From NCBI RefSeq assembly GCF_019739195.1, contig NZ_JAHHDS010000003.1, positions 1,798,001 to 1,862,000 on the forward strand: a stretch of DNA of 64,000 nucleotides. The letters run 5' to 3'. Below are positions 25,291 through 34,194 of the stretch, piece by piece. Under the pieces are notes generated by a model. The model was not told the origin of the DNA. It ran no database searches and saw only the letters and a list, made by a program, of their open reading frames with translations. A program made the position numbers and the translations under genes. The DNA comes from Microcella sp. (lineage in GTDB: Bacteria > Actinomycetota > Actinomycetes > Actinomycetales > Microbacteriaceae). Position 1 is the first letter of the stretch. Every line of letters starts with the position of its first letter.

Positions 25291-26994
25291 CTAGCCGAGC
25301 ATCCACACCGTCGTGTCGACCGGAAGGGTGCGACCGTCTAGGGGACCACTCGCGAGTACCACCTCGCCCGCCGGCAGCTCGATCGCGGCAGCGCCCACGT
25401 TGGCGATGACGGTGATCGAGCCATTGCGCAGAGCGACGACGTCGGCGTCGAAGCGCTCGAGCCACTGCACCGAGCCCATTCCGAGGTCGTGCTCGGCACG
25501 CAGCCGCAGTGCGTCGCGGTAGAGCTCGAGCGTTGACCCGGGCACACCGTGCTGCACGTCGCGCGCGTAGTGCGCGAACAGGGCGGGCTGCGGCAGCCAG
25601 CTGTCGCCCGAGCTGTTGAACCCGAACGCCGGCGCGGCCGACTCCCACGGAATCGGCACTCGGCATCCGTCACGGCCGTAGACCTCGCCGTTGGTGCGGT
25701 GGAAGGTCGGGTCTTCGCGCACGTGGTCATCGAGCTCGATGACCTCGGGCAGGCCGAGCTCTTCGCCCTGGTAGAGATAGGCGCTGCCCGGCAGGCTGAG
25801 CATGAGCGCAGTCGCGGCGCGGCCGCGGCGCAGGCCCAGCTCGTCGTCGGGCTTGTCTTCGGTCTTGGGGCCGATGCCGCTCGCGGGCGCCGCGCCGTAG
25901 GTCGACAGGCCGTAGCGGCTCGGGTGGCGCACGACGTCGTGGTTCGAGAGCACCCACGTGCTCGGGGCACCGACGCCCGTGAAGGCGGCGATCGACTCAT
26001 CGATCACCGAGCGCAGCCGCGCAGCTTCCCACGGAGTGCCGAGGTAGCTGAAGTTGAAGGCCTGGTGCATCTCGTCGGGGCGCACCCAGAGGGCGGCCTT
26101 TTCGAGCGGTTCGACCCACGCCTCGGCGCACAGCACGCGGTCGCCGCTGTACTCGGCGAGCACCCGGTGCCAGTCGCGATAGACCTCGTGCACCTCGGGC
26201 TGCGCCCAGTAGGGCACGTCGTCGGGCGACGAGATGGCGTCGGCGAGCCCACTGGCCTCGGCCTTCTCGACGATGTCAGGTAGGCCCTCTTTCTTCATGA
26301 GGCCGTGCGCGACATCGACTCGGAACCCGTCGACCCCTCGGTCGAGCCAGAACCGCAGAATCTGCCGGAACTGCTCCCAGACCCAGGGGTTCTTCCAGTT
26401 GAAGTCGGGCTGCGAGCTGTCGAAGATGTGCAGGTACCAGGGGCCCGGCGTGCCGTCGGCCTCGGTGATGCGGGTCCACGCGTTGCCGCCGAAGACCGAC
26501 TGCCAGTTGTTCGGCGGCAGCTCGCCGTGCTCGCCCTTGCCCTCGCGGAACATGAAGCGGTCGCGCTCGACCGAGCCCGGCCCGGCTGCGAGCGCCTGCT
26601 GAAACCAGGGATGCTCGCTCGAGCAGTGGTTGGGCACGAGGTCGACGATCACGCGCAAGCCCAGCTCGTGCGCGCGGTCGCGCATCACGTCGAAGTCGTC
26701 GAGGGTGCCGAAGATGGGGTCGACGTCGCAGTAGTCGCTCACGTCATAGCCAGCGTCGCGCTGCGGCGAGCGGAAGAACGGCGACAGCCAGACGGCGTCG
26801 ACACCGAGGTCGGCGAGCGCCGGCAGCCGCTCGGTGATGCCGGCGAGGTCGCCGATGCCGTCGCCGCTCGCGTCGGCGAAAGATCGCGGGTAGATCTGGT
26901 AGATGACCGCTGAGCGCCACCATTCGGCTCCGGGGGTCGAGGTCTCGTCGTGCTCGACGGCGCGCGCCGAAGGGATCGTCGTGTGGTGAGGCAT
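25291..26994 (-). CDS. GH13 alpha-glucosidase / oligo-1,6-glucosidase
   Basis: A 567-residue intracellular glycoside hydrolase of family 13. Conserved regions are YQIYPRSFADASGDGIGDLAGI, DLVPNHCSSEHPWF (region I), GFRVDVAHG with the nucleophile aspartate D227, CAEAWVEP with the acid/base glutamate, and LSNHDVVRHPSRYG. The QIYPRSFAD/SGDGIGDL block is typical of alpha-1,4 or alpha-1,6 glucosidases rather than amylases. It is divergent from malE across two LacI operators and is probably repressed with it. A GTG at 27003 is an alternative start. Confidence 0.92.
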   Translation of the reverse strand: MPHHTTIPSARAVEHDETSTPGAEWWRSAVIYQIYPRSFADASGDGIGDLAGITERLPALADLGVDAVWLSPFFRSPQRDAGYDVSDYCDVDPIFGTLDDFDVMRDRAHELGLRVIVDLVPNHCSSEHPWFQQALAAGPGSVERDRFMFREGKGEHGELPPNNWQSVFGGNAWTRITEADGTPGPWYLHIFDSSQPDFNWKNPWVWEQFRQILRFWLDRGVDGFRVDVAHGLMKKEGLPDIVEKAEASGLADAISSPDDVPYWAQPEVHEVYRDWHRVLAEYSGDRVLCAEAWVEPLEKAALWVRPDEMHQAFNFSYLGTPWEAARLRSVIDESIAAFTGVGAPSTWVLSNHDVVRHPSRYGLSTYGAAPASGIGPKTEDKPDDELGLRRGRAATALMLSLPGSAYLYQGEELGLPEVIELDDHVREDPTFHRTNGEVYGRDGCRVPIPWESAAPAFGFNSSGDSWLPQPALFAHYARDVQHGVPGSTLELYRDALRLRAEHDLGMGSVQWLERFDADVVALRNGSITVIANVGAAAIELPAGEVVLASGPLDGRTLPVDTTVWMLG

Positions 26995-27122
26995 GTGCGC
27001 CACTTTATGACACCCAGCCGTCGCGTGGGACCGGTTCCATGCACGGAGCGCACTTTTCTGCCGTTCTGGGCCTGCTCATGGGCGATCTCACTCTCTGCAT
27101 AACGAATTCGTGACAAGGGCTC

Positions 27123-27136
27123 TGGAAGCGCTTGCA
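27123..27136. promoter_or_regulatory. LacI-type operator 1 of the maltodextrin locus
   Basis: TGGAAGCGCTTGCA has the central palindrome AAGCGCTT expected for a LacI/GalR-family repressor. It lies between the divergent alpha-glucosidase and malE genes, 37 bp (centre to centre) from an identical second site. The regulator is probably the LacI protein at 21833-22870 or a homologue elsewhere. Confidence 0.8.
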
Positions 27137-27159
27137 GAATAGCCCGCCCTGTGGCCTAA

Positions 27160-27173
27160 TGGAAGCGCTTGCA
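27160..27173. promoter_or_regulatory. LacI-type operator 2 of the maltodextrin locus
   Basis: An exact second copy of TGGAAGCGCTTGCA, 118 bp upstream of the malE start. Two identical sites separated by 37 bp would allow cooperative repression of both divergent promoters. Confidence 0.8.
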
Positions 27174-27291
27174 CTCCGCGAGCACACCAAGAGATCGGCT
27201 CCACGTCTCTCGGGCGACGACGCACCGACGGTGCAGGGTCGCACTCGAGTGCCGCCGTCGGGGCCGTCCGCACACGAAAGGGTGACCACCG

Positions 27292-28518
27292 ATGAAGGTG
27301 ACATCACGCAGCTTGATGATGACGGGAGCGATGGCCGCAGCAACGGCGATCGTTCTCTCCGGATGCGCGGCCGCTGAGCCCGAGGCTCCGATGTTCGAAG
27401 GCTCGCTCACGGTCTGGGTCGACGCCGACCGCGCCGGCGTTCTCGAAGACATCGCCGCGCAGTTCGAAGAGGAGCGCGGCGTCACCGTCGAGCTCGTCAC
27501 GAAAGACTTCGGCGCGATCCGCGACGACTTCATCACCCAGGCCCCGACCGGCAACGGCCCCGACATCATCGTCGGCGCTCACGACTGGCTCGGCAAGCTC
27601 GTGCAGAACGGCGTCGTCGCGCCGCTCGAGCTCGGCGACAAGGCCAGCGAGTTCCAAGAGGTCGCGATCACGGCCATGAGCTACGAGGGCCAGAACTACG
27701 GTCTGCCCTACTCGGTCGAGAACATCGCCATGCTGCGCAACGTCGACCTCGCGGCCGACGTGCCCGCCACGTTCGACGACCTCATCGCCGCTGGCGAGGC
27801 CTCGGGCGCCGAGTACCCCTTCCTGGTCGGCCTCGACCCGGCAGCTGCCGACCCCTACCACCTGTACCCGCTGCAGGCGTCGTTCGGTGCTCCTGTCTTC
27901 GAGATCACGGCTGACGGCACCTACGACCCGACCGCTCTCGCGCTCGGCAACGAGGGCGGTGAGGCCTTCGCCATCCAGCTCGCCGAGTGGGGCGCTGCCG
28001 GCATTCTGAACACGAACATTTCGGGCGACATCGCTCGCGAAGAGTTCGTCGCCGGAAAGTCGCCGTTCTTCCTGACCGGACCGTGGAACCTACCGGCCAT
28101 CCAAGAGGCCGGCATCAACTACTCGATCGACCCGATCCCCTCGGCCGGTGGCGAGACCGCGTCGCCGTTCGTCGGCGTGCAGGGCTTCTTCATCAGCTCG
28201 CGCAGCGAGAACACCCTCGCGGCCAACGAATTCCTCGTGAACTACATCGGCACTGAGGCCGTGCAGACCGCGCTCTACGAGGTCGGCGGCCGTGCGCCCG
28301 CACTGCTGACCGCCTTCGAAGCAGCGAAGTCGAACGCCGACGTCGCTGCCTTCGGCGAGGTTGGTGCCAACGGCAACCCGATGCCGAACGTGCCCGCGAT
28401 GGACGTCGTGTGGTCTGACTGGGGTTCGACCGAGGTCGCGATCATCAACGGCCAGGGCGACCCGGTCGAGCTGTGGCGCGCGATGGTCGAGAGCATCCAG
28501 TCGAAGATCGACGGCTAG
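27292..28518 (+). CDS. malE: maltose/maltodextrin ABC transporter substrate-binding lipoprotein
   Basis: A 408-residue family 1 extracellular solute-binding lipoprotein. The signal peptide ends with the lipobox IVLSGC (C25). The mature part begins EAPMFEGSLTVWVDADRAGVLEDIAAQFEEERG and contains GPDIIVGAHDWLGKLVQNG and YGLPYSVENIAML, which closely follow the MalE pattern. It captures maltodextrins for the MalF/MalG channel encoded next. A large hairpin at 28537-28586 separates it from malF, which usually lets the binding protein be made in excess. Confidence 0.92.
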   Translation: MKVTSRSLMMTGAMAAATAIVLSGCAAAEPEAPMFEGSLTVWVDADRAGVLEDIAAQFEEERGVTVELVTKDFGAIRDDFITQAPTGNGPDIIVGAHDWLGKLVQNGVVAPLELGDKASEFQEVAITAMSYEGQNYGLPYSVENIAMLRNVDLAADVPATFDDLIAAGEASGAEYPFLVGLDPAAADPYHLYPLQASFGAPVFEITADGTYDPTALALGNEGGEAFAIQLAEWGAAGILNTNISGDIAREEFVAGKSPFFLTGPWNLPAIQEAGINYSIDPIPSAGGETASPFVGVQGFFISSRSENTLAANEFLVNYIGTEAVQTALYEVGGRAPALLTAFEAAKSNADVAAFGEVGANGNPMPNVPAMDVVWSDWGSTEVAIINGQGDPVELWRAMVESIQSKIDG

Positions 28519-28536
28519 CAGCCTCTCGCAACAGTT

Positions 28537-28586
28537 GGTGCCGGGACCTGCCGGAGCGCTCAGCGCCCCGGTAGGCTCCCGGCACC
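28537..28586 (+). terminator. hairpin between malE and malF
   Basis: GGTGCCGGGA at 28537-28546 pairs perfectly with TCCCGGCACC at 28577-28586, and the inner CCTGCCGGAGCGC/GCGCCCCGGTAGG nearly pairs too. No T run follows, so it is likely a partial terminator or an mRNA-stabilising stem between the binding-protein gene and the permease genes. Confidence 0.65.
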
Positions 28587-28620
28587 GCCACGGTGCCGCG
28601 ACGACGATGTTCGGAGAACC

Positions 28621-30234
28621 ATGAGCCACCCCAGCCCGGCGAGTCCGCTCGCCGCCCCCACGCCCCCCGCTCCCGCTGGCAGTCTGAAGCCGCCGCGGTC
28701 GAGCAGCAGCACGCGGGGCATCTTGATCAAGATCGCGCTTCTCAGCATCATCGATGCCATCGCGGTCTTCGGCCTCTTCATGCTCTTCCTGCAGGAGTCG
28801 TGGATTCCGTTCGCGATCGTGCTCGCCGTCACGGTGCTCGTCAACTGGATCTATCTCACGCCCGGCTGGCTGCCGGCCAAGTACCTGACCCCGGGCCTCC
28901 TCTTTCTCGCGGTCTTCCAGATCTTCGTCGTGGTCTACAGCGGGTACATCGCGTTCACCAACTACGGTGACGGCCGCAACGGCACGAAAGACGACGCGAT
29001 CAGCACCATCCTGCTGACGGCGCAGGAGCGCGTGCCCGACTCGCCCACCTACCGCGTGACCGTTCTCGAGCAGTTCGGCGAGTACTTCTTCCTCGTCACC
29101 GACCCCGAGGGCGAGGTCTCTCTCGGCAGCGCCGACAGCCCGCTCGAGCGCATCACCGACTTCGGCACCGACTCGACGGGCCGTGCCGACTCGGTGCCGG
29201 GCTTCACAACTCTCGGCTTCGCCGATCTGCTCGGCAACCAGCGCGCGATCACCGATCTCGCCGTGCAAGTCAGCGATGACCCGAACGACGGTGCCCTGCG
29301 CACGCCGGATGGATCGAACGCCTACCTCTATCTCTCGTCGCTCAGCTACGACGCCGCGACCGACACGTTCGTCGATCGGCAGGGCGCGGTCTACCGCGAC
29401 GGCGGAGACGGCGCCTTCGTCAACGACAGCGGTCGCGAGCTGATTCCGGGGTGGACGATCACCGTCGGCTTCGACAACTTCATCAAGGCCTTCACGACTG
29501 AGAACATCCGCGGCCCGCTCATCAGCGTCACGATCTGGACCTTCGCCTTCGCGATTCTCTCGGTGGCCACGACCTTCGCCCTCGGGCTTTTCCTCGCCAT
29601 CGTCTTCAACAAGCCGAACATGCGGGGCAAGAAGGCCTACCGGCTCATCATGATCTTGCCCTACGCCTTTCCGGGCTTCCTGTCGGGGCTCGTCTGGCTC
29701 GGTCTTTTCAACGAAGACTTCGGCTATATCAACCAGGTGCTGTTCGGCGGGGCGGCGATTCCGTGGCTCAACGACCCCTGGCTGGCGAAGTTCAGCGTGC
29801 TGCTGGTGAATCTGTGGCTCGGTTTTCCCTACATGTTCCTCATCTGCACGGGGGCACTGCAGTCGATTCCCGAAGAGCTCACCGAAGCCGCCACGGTCGA
29901 TGGTGCTCAGCCATGGGCGGTCTTCCGGCTGATCAAGTTCCCGTTGCTGCTGGTGTCGGTCGCGCCGCTGCTCATCTCGTCGTTCGCCTTCAACTTCAAC
30001 AACTTCAACATCATCTACATGCTCACGGGCGGCGGCCCGCGCGACGTCAGCGCCGGGGTCGATGCCGGCGCGACCGACATTCTCATCACGCTCGTCTACA
30101 AGGTCGCCTTCGGCGAGGGCACGGGGCGCGACTACGGCCTCGCCAGCGCCTTCGCCATTCTGATCTTCTTCATCGTCGCGACGGTGTCGATCATCAGCTT
30201 CCGGCAGACCAAAGCCCTCGAGGAGCTGAACTGA
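28621..30234 (+). CDS. malF: maltose ABC transporter permease MalF
   Basis: A 537-residue inner-membrane permease. As in the enterobacterial MalF, three N-terminal helices come first and a large extracytoplasmic insert lies at about 100-280 (TYRVTVLEQFGEYFFLVTDPEG, DSVPGFTTLGFADLLGN). Five more helices follow. The EAA loop that contacts the ATPase is EELTEAATVDGAQPWAVFRLIKFP. It forms the channel with MalG. malG follows after a 1-nt gap. No MalK-type ATPase gene is present in this locus. Confidence 0.93.
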   Translation: MSHPSPASPLAAPTPPAPAGSLKPPRSSSSTRGILIKIALLSIIDAIAVFGLFMLFLQESWIPFAIVLAVTVLVNWIYLTPGWLPAKYLTPGLLFLAVFQIFVVVYSGYIAFTNYGDGRNGTKDDAISTILLTAQERVPDSPTYRVTVLEQFGEYFFLVTDPEGEVSLGSADSPLERITDFGTDSTGRADSVPGFTTLGFADLLGNQRAITDLAVQVSDDPNDGALRTPDGSNAYLYLSSLSYDAATDTFVDRQGAVYRDGGDGAFVNDSGRELIPGWTITVGFDNFIKAFTTENIRGPLISVTIWTFAFAILSVATTFALGLFLAIVFNKPNMRGKKAYRLIMILPYAFPGFLSGLVWLGLFNEDFGYINQVLFGGAAIPWLNDPWLAKFSVLLVNLWLGFPYMFLICTGALQSIPEELTEAATVDGAQPWAVFRLIKFPLLLVSVAPLLISSFAFNFNNFNIIYMLTGGGPRDVSAGVDAGATDILITLVYKVAFGEGTGRDYGLASAFAILIFFIVATVSIISFRQTKALEELN

Positions 30235-30235
30235 C

Positions 30236-31213
30236 ATGACGAACCCCTTCAACCCCGCCGACGGTGCTGAGGTCAGCAGTCGGCTGAACCCGATGGTCGC
30301 GGGGGCGACCACGACCCCGGGCGAGCGACCGGCGCGCGTGATTCCCAAACGCCGCCGTCGCGGCCCCTGGTTCTGGTTCCGCGACACGGGGTGGCGTCAC
30401 CTCATCGGTCTCGTCATGCTCGTCTTCGCAGCCTTCCCGCTGCTCTACGTGCTGTCGGCCTCGCTCAACCCGACAGGAACACTCGTCGGGTCGAACACGC
30501 TCTTCCGCACGATCGACTTCGGCAACTACATCGAGCTGTTCCAGCTGCCACAGCAGCCCTACGCCGCGTGGTTCATCAACACCATGGTCATCGGCCTCGT
30601 CGCGGCCGCGGGCACCGTCTTCCTCGGCGCGCTCGCCGCCTACGCCTTCTCGCGCATGCGGTTTCGTGGGCGTCGCGTCGGGCTGCTGACGCTGCTGCTC
30701 GTGCAGATGTTTCCGCAGATTCTCGGCGTCGTCGCCATCTTCCTGTTGCTGAGCGGCATCGGCGAGGTCTTCCCGCAGATCGGCATCGGCACGCAGGCCG
30801 GCCTGATCCTCGTCTACCTGGGCGGCGCGCTCGGCGTCAACACCTACCTCATGTACGGCTTCTTCAACACGGTGCCGGTGTCGATCGACGAGGCGGCGAA
30901 GATCGATGGCGCGAGCCATGCCCGCATCTTCTTCACGATCATCCTGCGACTGGTCGCGCCGATTCTCGCGGTCGTCGGGCTGCTCTCGTTCATCGGCACG
31001 ACGAGCGAGTTCGTCATCGCCTCGATCGTGCTGACCGACCCGCAGACCCAGACTCTGGCGGTGGGCCTCTACCAGTTCGTCTCGCAAGAGACCTCGTCGA
31101 ACTGGACGCTGTTCTCGGCCGGAGCCGTGCTCGCGGCGATTCCCGTCATGGCGCTCTTCCTCTATCTGCAGAAGTACATCATCGGCGGCCTCACCGCCGG
31201 GTCGGTCAAGTGA
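30236..31213 (+). CDS. malG: maltose ABC transporter permease MalG
   Basis: A 325-residue permease with six membrane helices and a basic N-terminal tail (PKRRRRGPW). The EAA motif reads DEAAKIDGASHARIFFTIILRLVAP. Sequences such as LIGLVMLVFAAFPLLYVLSASLNP and the ending YLQKYIIGGLTAGSVK are typical of MalG. It is the partner of MalF. The following GH13 gene starts with GTG inside its stop (GTGA), so the two are translationally coupled. Confidence 0.93.
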   Translation: MTNPFNPADGAEVSSRLNPMVAGATTTPGERPARVIPKRRRRGPWFWFRDTGWRHLIGLVMLVFAAFPLLYVLSASLNPTGTLVGSNTLFRTIDFGNYIELFQLPQQPYAAWFINTMVIGLVAAAGTVFLGALAAYAFSRMRFRGRRVGLLTLLLVQMFPQILGVVAIFLLLSGIGEVFPQIGIGTQAGLILVYLGGALGVNTYLMYGFFNTVPVSIDEAAKIDGASHARIFFTIILRLVAPILAVVGLLSFIGTTSEFVIASIVLTDPQTQTLAVGLYQFVSQETSSNWTLFSAGAVLAAIPVMALFLYLQKYIIGGLTAGSVK

Positions 31214-33045
31214 GCACGCCAGCTCTCGCCCTCGAACCGCACCACGACGGCTCGCCGCTCTACGTCTCGACGCAGACACCCGCTCTCGGCGACGCGGTGC
31301 AAGTGCGGGTGCGCATCCCGCTCGGCTACGGGCCGGTCGCGGCCGTACGCACGCGGTCGAACCCCGATCACGAGCCGCGGTGGTCAACGGCGACCCTGCT
31401 CGGCGAGCGCGACGGCGCCCAGTGGTGGCAGGCCGAGGTCGAGGTGGGCAACCCGGTGCACGGCTACCGCTTCGCGATCGAGCGCGCCGACGGGAGCGTC
31501 GCCTGGTTGTGCAACGCGGGGCTCAGCGACATCGAGACGCGCGACGACGACGACTTCAAGCTCGTCACGCATCCGCCCGCGCCGGCCTGGGGAGCCGAGA
31601 CCGTCATGTACCAGGTGTTCCCCGACCGCTTCGCCCGCTCGGCCGCCGCCGATACCCGAGCGCTACCGGAGTGGGCCGAGCCCGCCGACTGGCAGGACGA
31701 GCCGATCTACCAGGGCCCCTCGACGCCGCTGCAGTTCTACGGCGGCGACCTCGACGGTGTGACTGAGCACCTCGACCACCTCGAGCGGCTCGGGGTGAAC
31801 CTGCTCTACCTCACCCCGTTCTTTCCTGCTCGCTCCAACCATCGCTATGACGCTCACCGGTTCGACCAGGTCGACGAGCTGCTCGGCGGCGACGAGGCGC
31901 TTGCGCGATTGACGGCGGCAGCACACGAGCGCGGAATCCGCGTCATGGGCGACCTCACGAGCAACCATTCGGGGGATGCCCACGAGTGGTTCCGTGCCGC
32001 GCACGGCCAGCCCGGCACCGCCGAGAGCGAGTTCTACTACTGGCTCGACGACGAGCAGCAGACCTACGAGTCGTGGCTCGGCGTGCCGAGCCTGCCCAAG
32101 CTCAACTGGAACTCGCTCGAGCTGCGTCGGCGCTTCATCGAGGGCCCCGACTCGGTGGTGGCGCGCTGGATGAAGCCGCCGTTTGACCTCGACGGCTGGC
32201 GCATCGACGTCGCCAACATGACGGGGCGCTTCGGCGACGATGACCTCAACGAGGCGGTGCGCCGCACGATTCGCCAGACCATGATCGAGGTCGACGCCGA
32301 CACCCTGCTGCTCGCCGAATACACGAACGACGCGGCGAAAGACCTGCAGGGTGACGGCTGGCACGGGGCGATGACCTACGCCAACTTCACGCGGCCCGTG
32401 TGGGCGTGGCTCAGCAGCGCCGGACCGATCGAGTGGTTCTTCGGCCTGCCGTACCCCGTCATGCCGCAGTACACGGCGCGGCAGGTTCATCACGCTCACC
32501 GCCGGTTCACGGCCGCCATGCCGTGGCGCACGCGCATCCACGGCATGAACGCTCTCGACACTCACGACACGGCGCGCTTCGCCAATCGCGCGCTTCCCGG
32601 GGCGGTTCCGGTCGCCGCAGGCCTGTCGATGACACTGCCAGGAATTCCCGTCGTCTTCGCGGGCGACGAGCTCGGCACGACGGGCGAGAACGGCGAGCAC
32701 TCGCGCACCACCATGCCGTGGGATCGACTCGGCGACTACGACGAGCAGATCGAGCTCTACGCCTCGCTCGTGCGGCTCCGGCGCGAGCATCCGTCGCTCA
32801 GCCACGGTGGCATGCGCTGGCTGAACGTCGACGACGACAGCCTGCTCTTCGTGCGCGAGAGCGCCGACGAGAGCGTGCTCGTGCTCGCGGCCCGCGACGA
32901 CGTCGACGTGACCCTGCCGACGGGCGCGATCGCGGGTAGGGGCGAGCGGCTGATCGGCACCGGCACCCTCGACGGCACGCGCGTGCGCTCGACCGGAATG
33001 GCCTTCACCGCGTGGCGACTGCCGGGAGTGAGGCCCTTCGACTAG
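31210..33045 (+). CDS. GH13 maltodextrin hydrolase (neopullulanase / maltogenic amylase-like)
   Basis: A 611-residue glycoside hydrolase of family 13. The first 125 residues form a beta-rich N-terminal domain of the CBM34 type. The catalytic barrel starts at MYQVFPDRFARS. Catalytic residues are the nucleophile D333 (GWRIDVANMTG), acid/base E370 (LLAEYTND) and D453 (DTHDTARFAN). No signal peptide, so it acts on imported dextrins. It is coupled to malG by a 4-nt overlap. Product specificity (maltose versus glucose) is not readable from sequence. Confidence 0.9.
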   Translation: MSTPALALEPHHDGSPLYVSTQTPALGDAVQVRVRIPLGYGPVAAVRTRSNPDHEPRWSTATLLGERDGAQWWQAEVEVGNPVHGYRFAIERADGSVAWLCNAGLSDIETRDDDDFKLVTHPPAPAWGAETVMYQVFPDRFARSAAADTRALPEWAEPADWQDEPIYQGPSTPLQFYGGDLDGVTEHLDHLERLGVNLLYLTPFFPARSNHRYDAHRFDQVDELLGGDEALARLTAAAHERGIRVMGDLTSNHSGDAHEWFRAAHGQPGTAESEFYYWLDDEQQTYESWLGVPSLPKLNWNSLELRRRFIEGPDSVVARWMKPPFDLDGWRIDVANMTGRFGDDDLNEAVRRTIRQTMIEVDADTLLLAEYTNDAAKDLQGDGWHGAMTYANFTRPVWAWLSSAGPIEWFFGLPYPVMPQYTARQVHHAHRRFTAAMPWRTRIHGMNALDTHDTARFANRALPGAVPVAAGLSMTLPGIPVVFAGDELGTTGENGEHSRTTMPWDRLGDYDEQIELYASLVRLRREHPSLSHGGMRWLNVDDDSLLFVRESADESVLVLAARDDVDVTLPTGAIAGRGERLIGTGTLDGTRVRSTGMAFTAWRLPGVRPFD

Positions 33046-33090
33046 GTGCTAATCTTCTCTGGTGCCGATCGCGTTCGCGCGCCCGGCAAC

Positions 33091-33162
<72 letters not shown>

Positions 33163-33193
33163 CTGGACACTCCTTCGCGGGGGTGTCTTGCCC

Positions 33194-33267
33194 GGCGGGG
33201 TAGCTCAGGTGGTTAGAGCACACGGCTCATAATCGTGGTGTCGCGGGTTCGAGTCCCGCCCTCGCTA
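33194..33267 (+). tRNA. tRNA-Met (anticodon CAT)
   Basis: A 74-nt cloverleaf: acceptor GGCGGGG/CCTCGCT with two G-T pairs, anticodon loop CTCATAA (anticodon CAT) on stem CACGG/TCGTG, T loop TTCGAGT. The first base pair can form, so it looks like an elongator rather than an initiator tRNA. CCA is not encoded. Confidence 0.95.
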
Positions 33268-33282
33268 CCGTTTCTCCCATCT

Positions 33283-33873
33283 CTACCAGCCGCTGTCGCC
33301 GAGCTCGCGCATCGCGTCGAGACGCTCGCGCAGGTCGAGCAGGTCGGCCGCGACGCCCTCCATCGCGATGCGTCGCTCATCGGCCGACTGGTTCGCGAAC
33401 TCGTGCTCGGCGAACAGACGCGCCTTCGTGAGCTCGGTGAGCGTGTCGTCTCGCGCCGTCTCGACCAGTCGGGCGATCGCGCTGTCGTCGGTGCGCATTC
33501 GGCGCAGGCGCTGCACCACGCCGCGCGCGGTACGTGCGCGCAGCTCGAGTCGAGAGAGCTCGCGCTCGGCATCGTGTCGCCTCCTGCCGCGGCCGCGCAC
33601 GGGGTGGGCGGCGGCCTCGGCGTCGAGGCGCTCGGCCGTCGCGCTGAGCTCGGCAATGAGCGAGTCGACAGCCTCGCGGGCGAGCGTCGTGACCTCGTCG
33701 GTGCTCCAGGGGCGAGCATCCCGCAGCGTCGACATGATGACGCCGTTCTTGACCGCGAGACGCAGCGCTGATCGCGCGACGAGCACGCCCTCGCTCACGT
33801 GCTGCTCGAGAATCTCGCGCGAGAACTGAGCATCGGCGGCGTCGGCGGCCGGGGAAGGGGGCAGGAATCGCAT
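33283..33873 (-). CDS. conserved-looking cytoplasmic protein of unknown function
   Basis: A 196-residue protein from the ATG at 33873 (MRFLPPSP). It has no signal peptide or membrane segment. Almost the whole length is predicted helix rich in Arg, Glu, Leu and Ala, with a basic patch (HPVRGRGRRRHDAERE) in the middle and coiled-coil-like ends (AADLLDLRERLDAMRELG). I do not recognise the family. Its codon use looks like that of its neighbours, so it is a probable resident gene. It ends 15 bp from tRNA-Met, convergent with it, and starts 200 bp from the divergent 27-residue peptide gene. Confidence 0.75.
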   Translation of the reverse strand: MRFLPPSPAADAADAQFSREILEQHVSEGVLVARSALRLAVKNGVIMSTLRDARPWSTDEVTTLAREAVDSLIAELSATAERLDAEAAAHPVRGRGRRRHDAERELSRLELRARTARGVVQRLRRMRTDDSAIARLVETARDDTLTELTKARLFAEHEFANQSADERRIAMEGVAADLLDLRERLDAMRELGDSGW

Positions 33874-33983
33874 GGGGTCTCTCTGCGTCACGAGGCGCGT
33901 GCTCAGCCTAGAGCGCCGCTGCTGCGAGCAGGCCGCGATCAGCTCCGCGCAGAATTGTTCGCGACACGCCGAAACCACAACAT

Positions 33984-34032
33984 CTAGGGGAATGACATCG
34001 GTGTCATTCCATGTATATAGTGAGACCCCTAG
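33984..34032 (+). promoter_or_regulatory. promoter with nested dyads for the 27-residue peptide gene
   Basis: A strong minus-10 TATAGT lies at 34016-34021 with ATGACA at 33992-33997 (18-bp spacer) as minus-35. Two dyads overlay it: GGAATGACA (33989-33997) with TGTCATTCC (34002-34010), perfect across TCGG, and an outer pair CTAGGGG (33984-33990) with CCCCTAG (34026-34032). The AT-rich consensus promoter is unlike the TANNNT boxes elsewhere in the window. The dyads look like operator sites for a dimeric regulator, or alternative RNA stems if transcription starts further upstream. Confidence 0.6.
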
Positions 34033-34072
34033 CCGCCGGGGGCGGAGAATTGCAATCACGAGGAGGTCCGAC

Positions 34073-34156
34073 ATGGACAACGACAACGAGACCATCGGTG
34101 GCTACGCCGTGCCCGTCGACCCGATGGACATGCTGCAGTGCGAGAGCTGCCAGTAG
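34073..34156 (+). CDS. 27-residue Cys-containing peptide, unknown function
   Basis: An ATG at 34073 with a full ribosome site (AGGAGG, 6 bases upstream) opens a 27-codon frame. It starts MDNDNETIGGYAV, has PVDPMDM in the middle and ends LQCESCQ. It is acidic (five Asp/Glu in the first half), has two cysteines two residues apart near the end and no basic residue. It has its own consensus promoter and a strong terminator at 34195-34234, so it is transcribed alone and probably at a high level. Possible roles are a ribosomally made precursor peptide, a metal or redox microprotein, or a Cys-sensing leader. The adjacent phosphotransferase-like gene may be related in function. Confidence 0.65.
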   Translation: MDNDNETIGGYAVPVDPMDMLQCESCQ

Positions 34157-34194
34157 CAGCCCGCTGACTGCACCCGCGGTCACCCAGCTTCAGT

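Noticed and set aside
28090-30387. 765-codon open frame on the minus strand opposite malE, malF and malG
   Set aside because: It is a shadow of the GC-rich codons of the real plus-strand genes. Its product is low-complexity Arg/Asp/Glu sequence without any domain.
33283-33873. Assigning an enzyme name to the helical protein beside tRNA-Met
   Set aside because: No catalytic motif is visible, so a functional name would be a guess.
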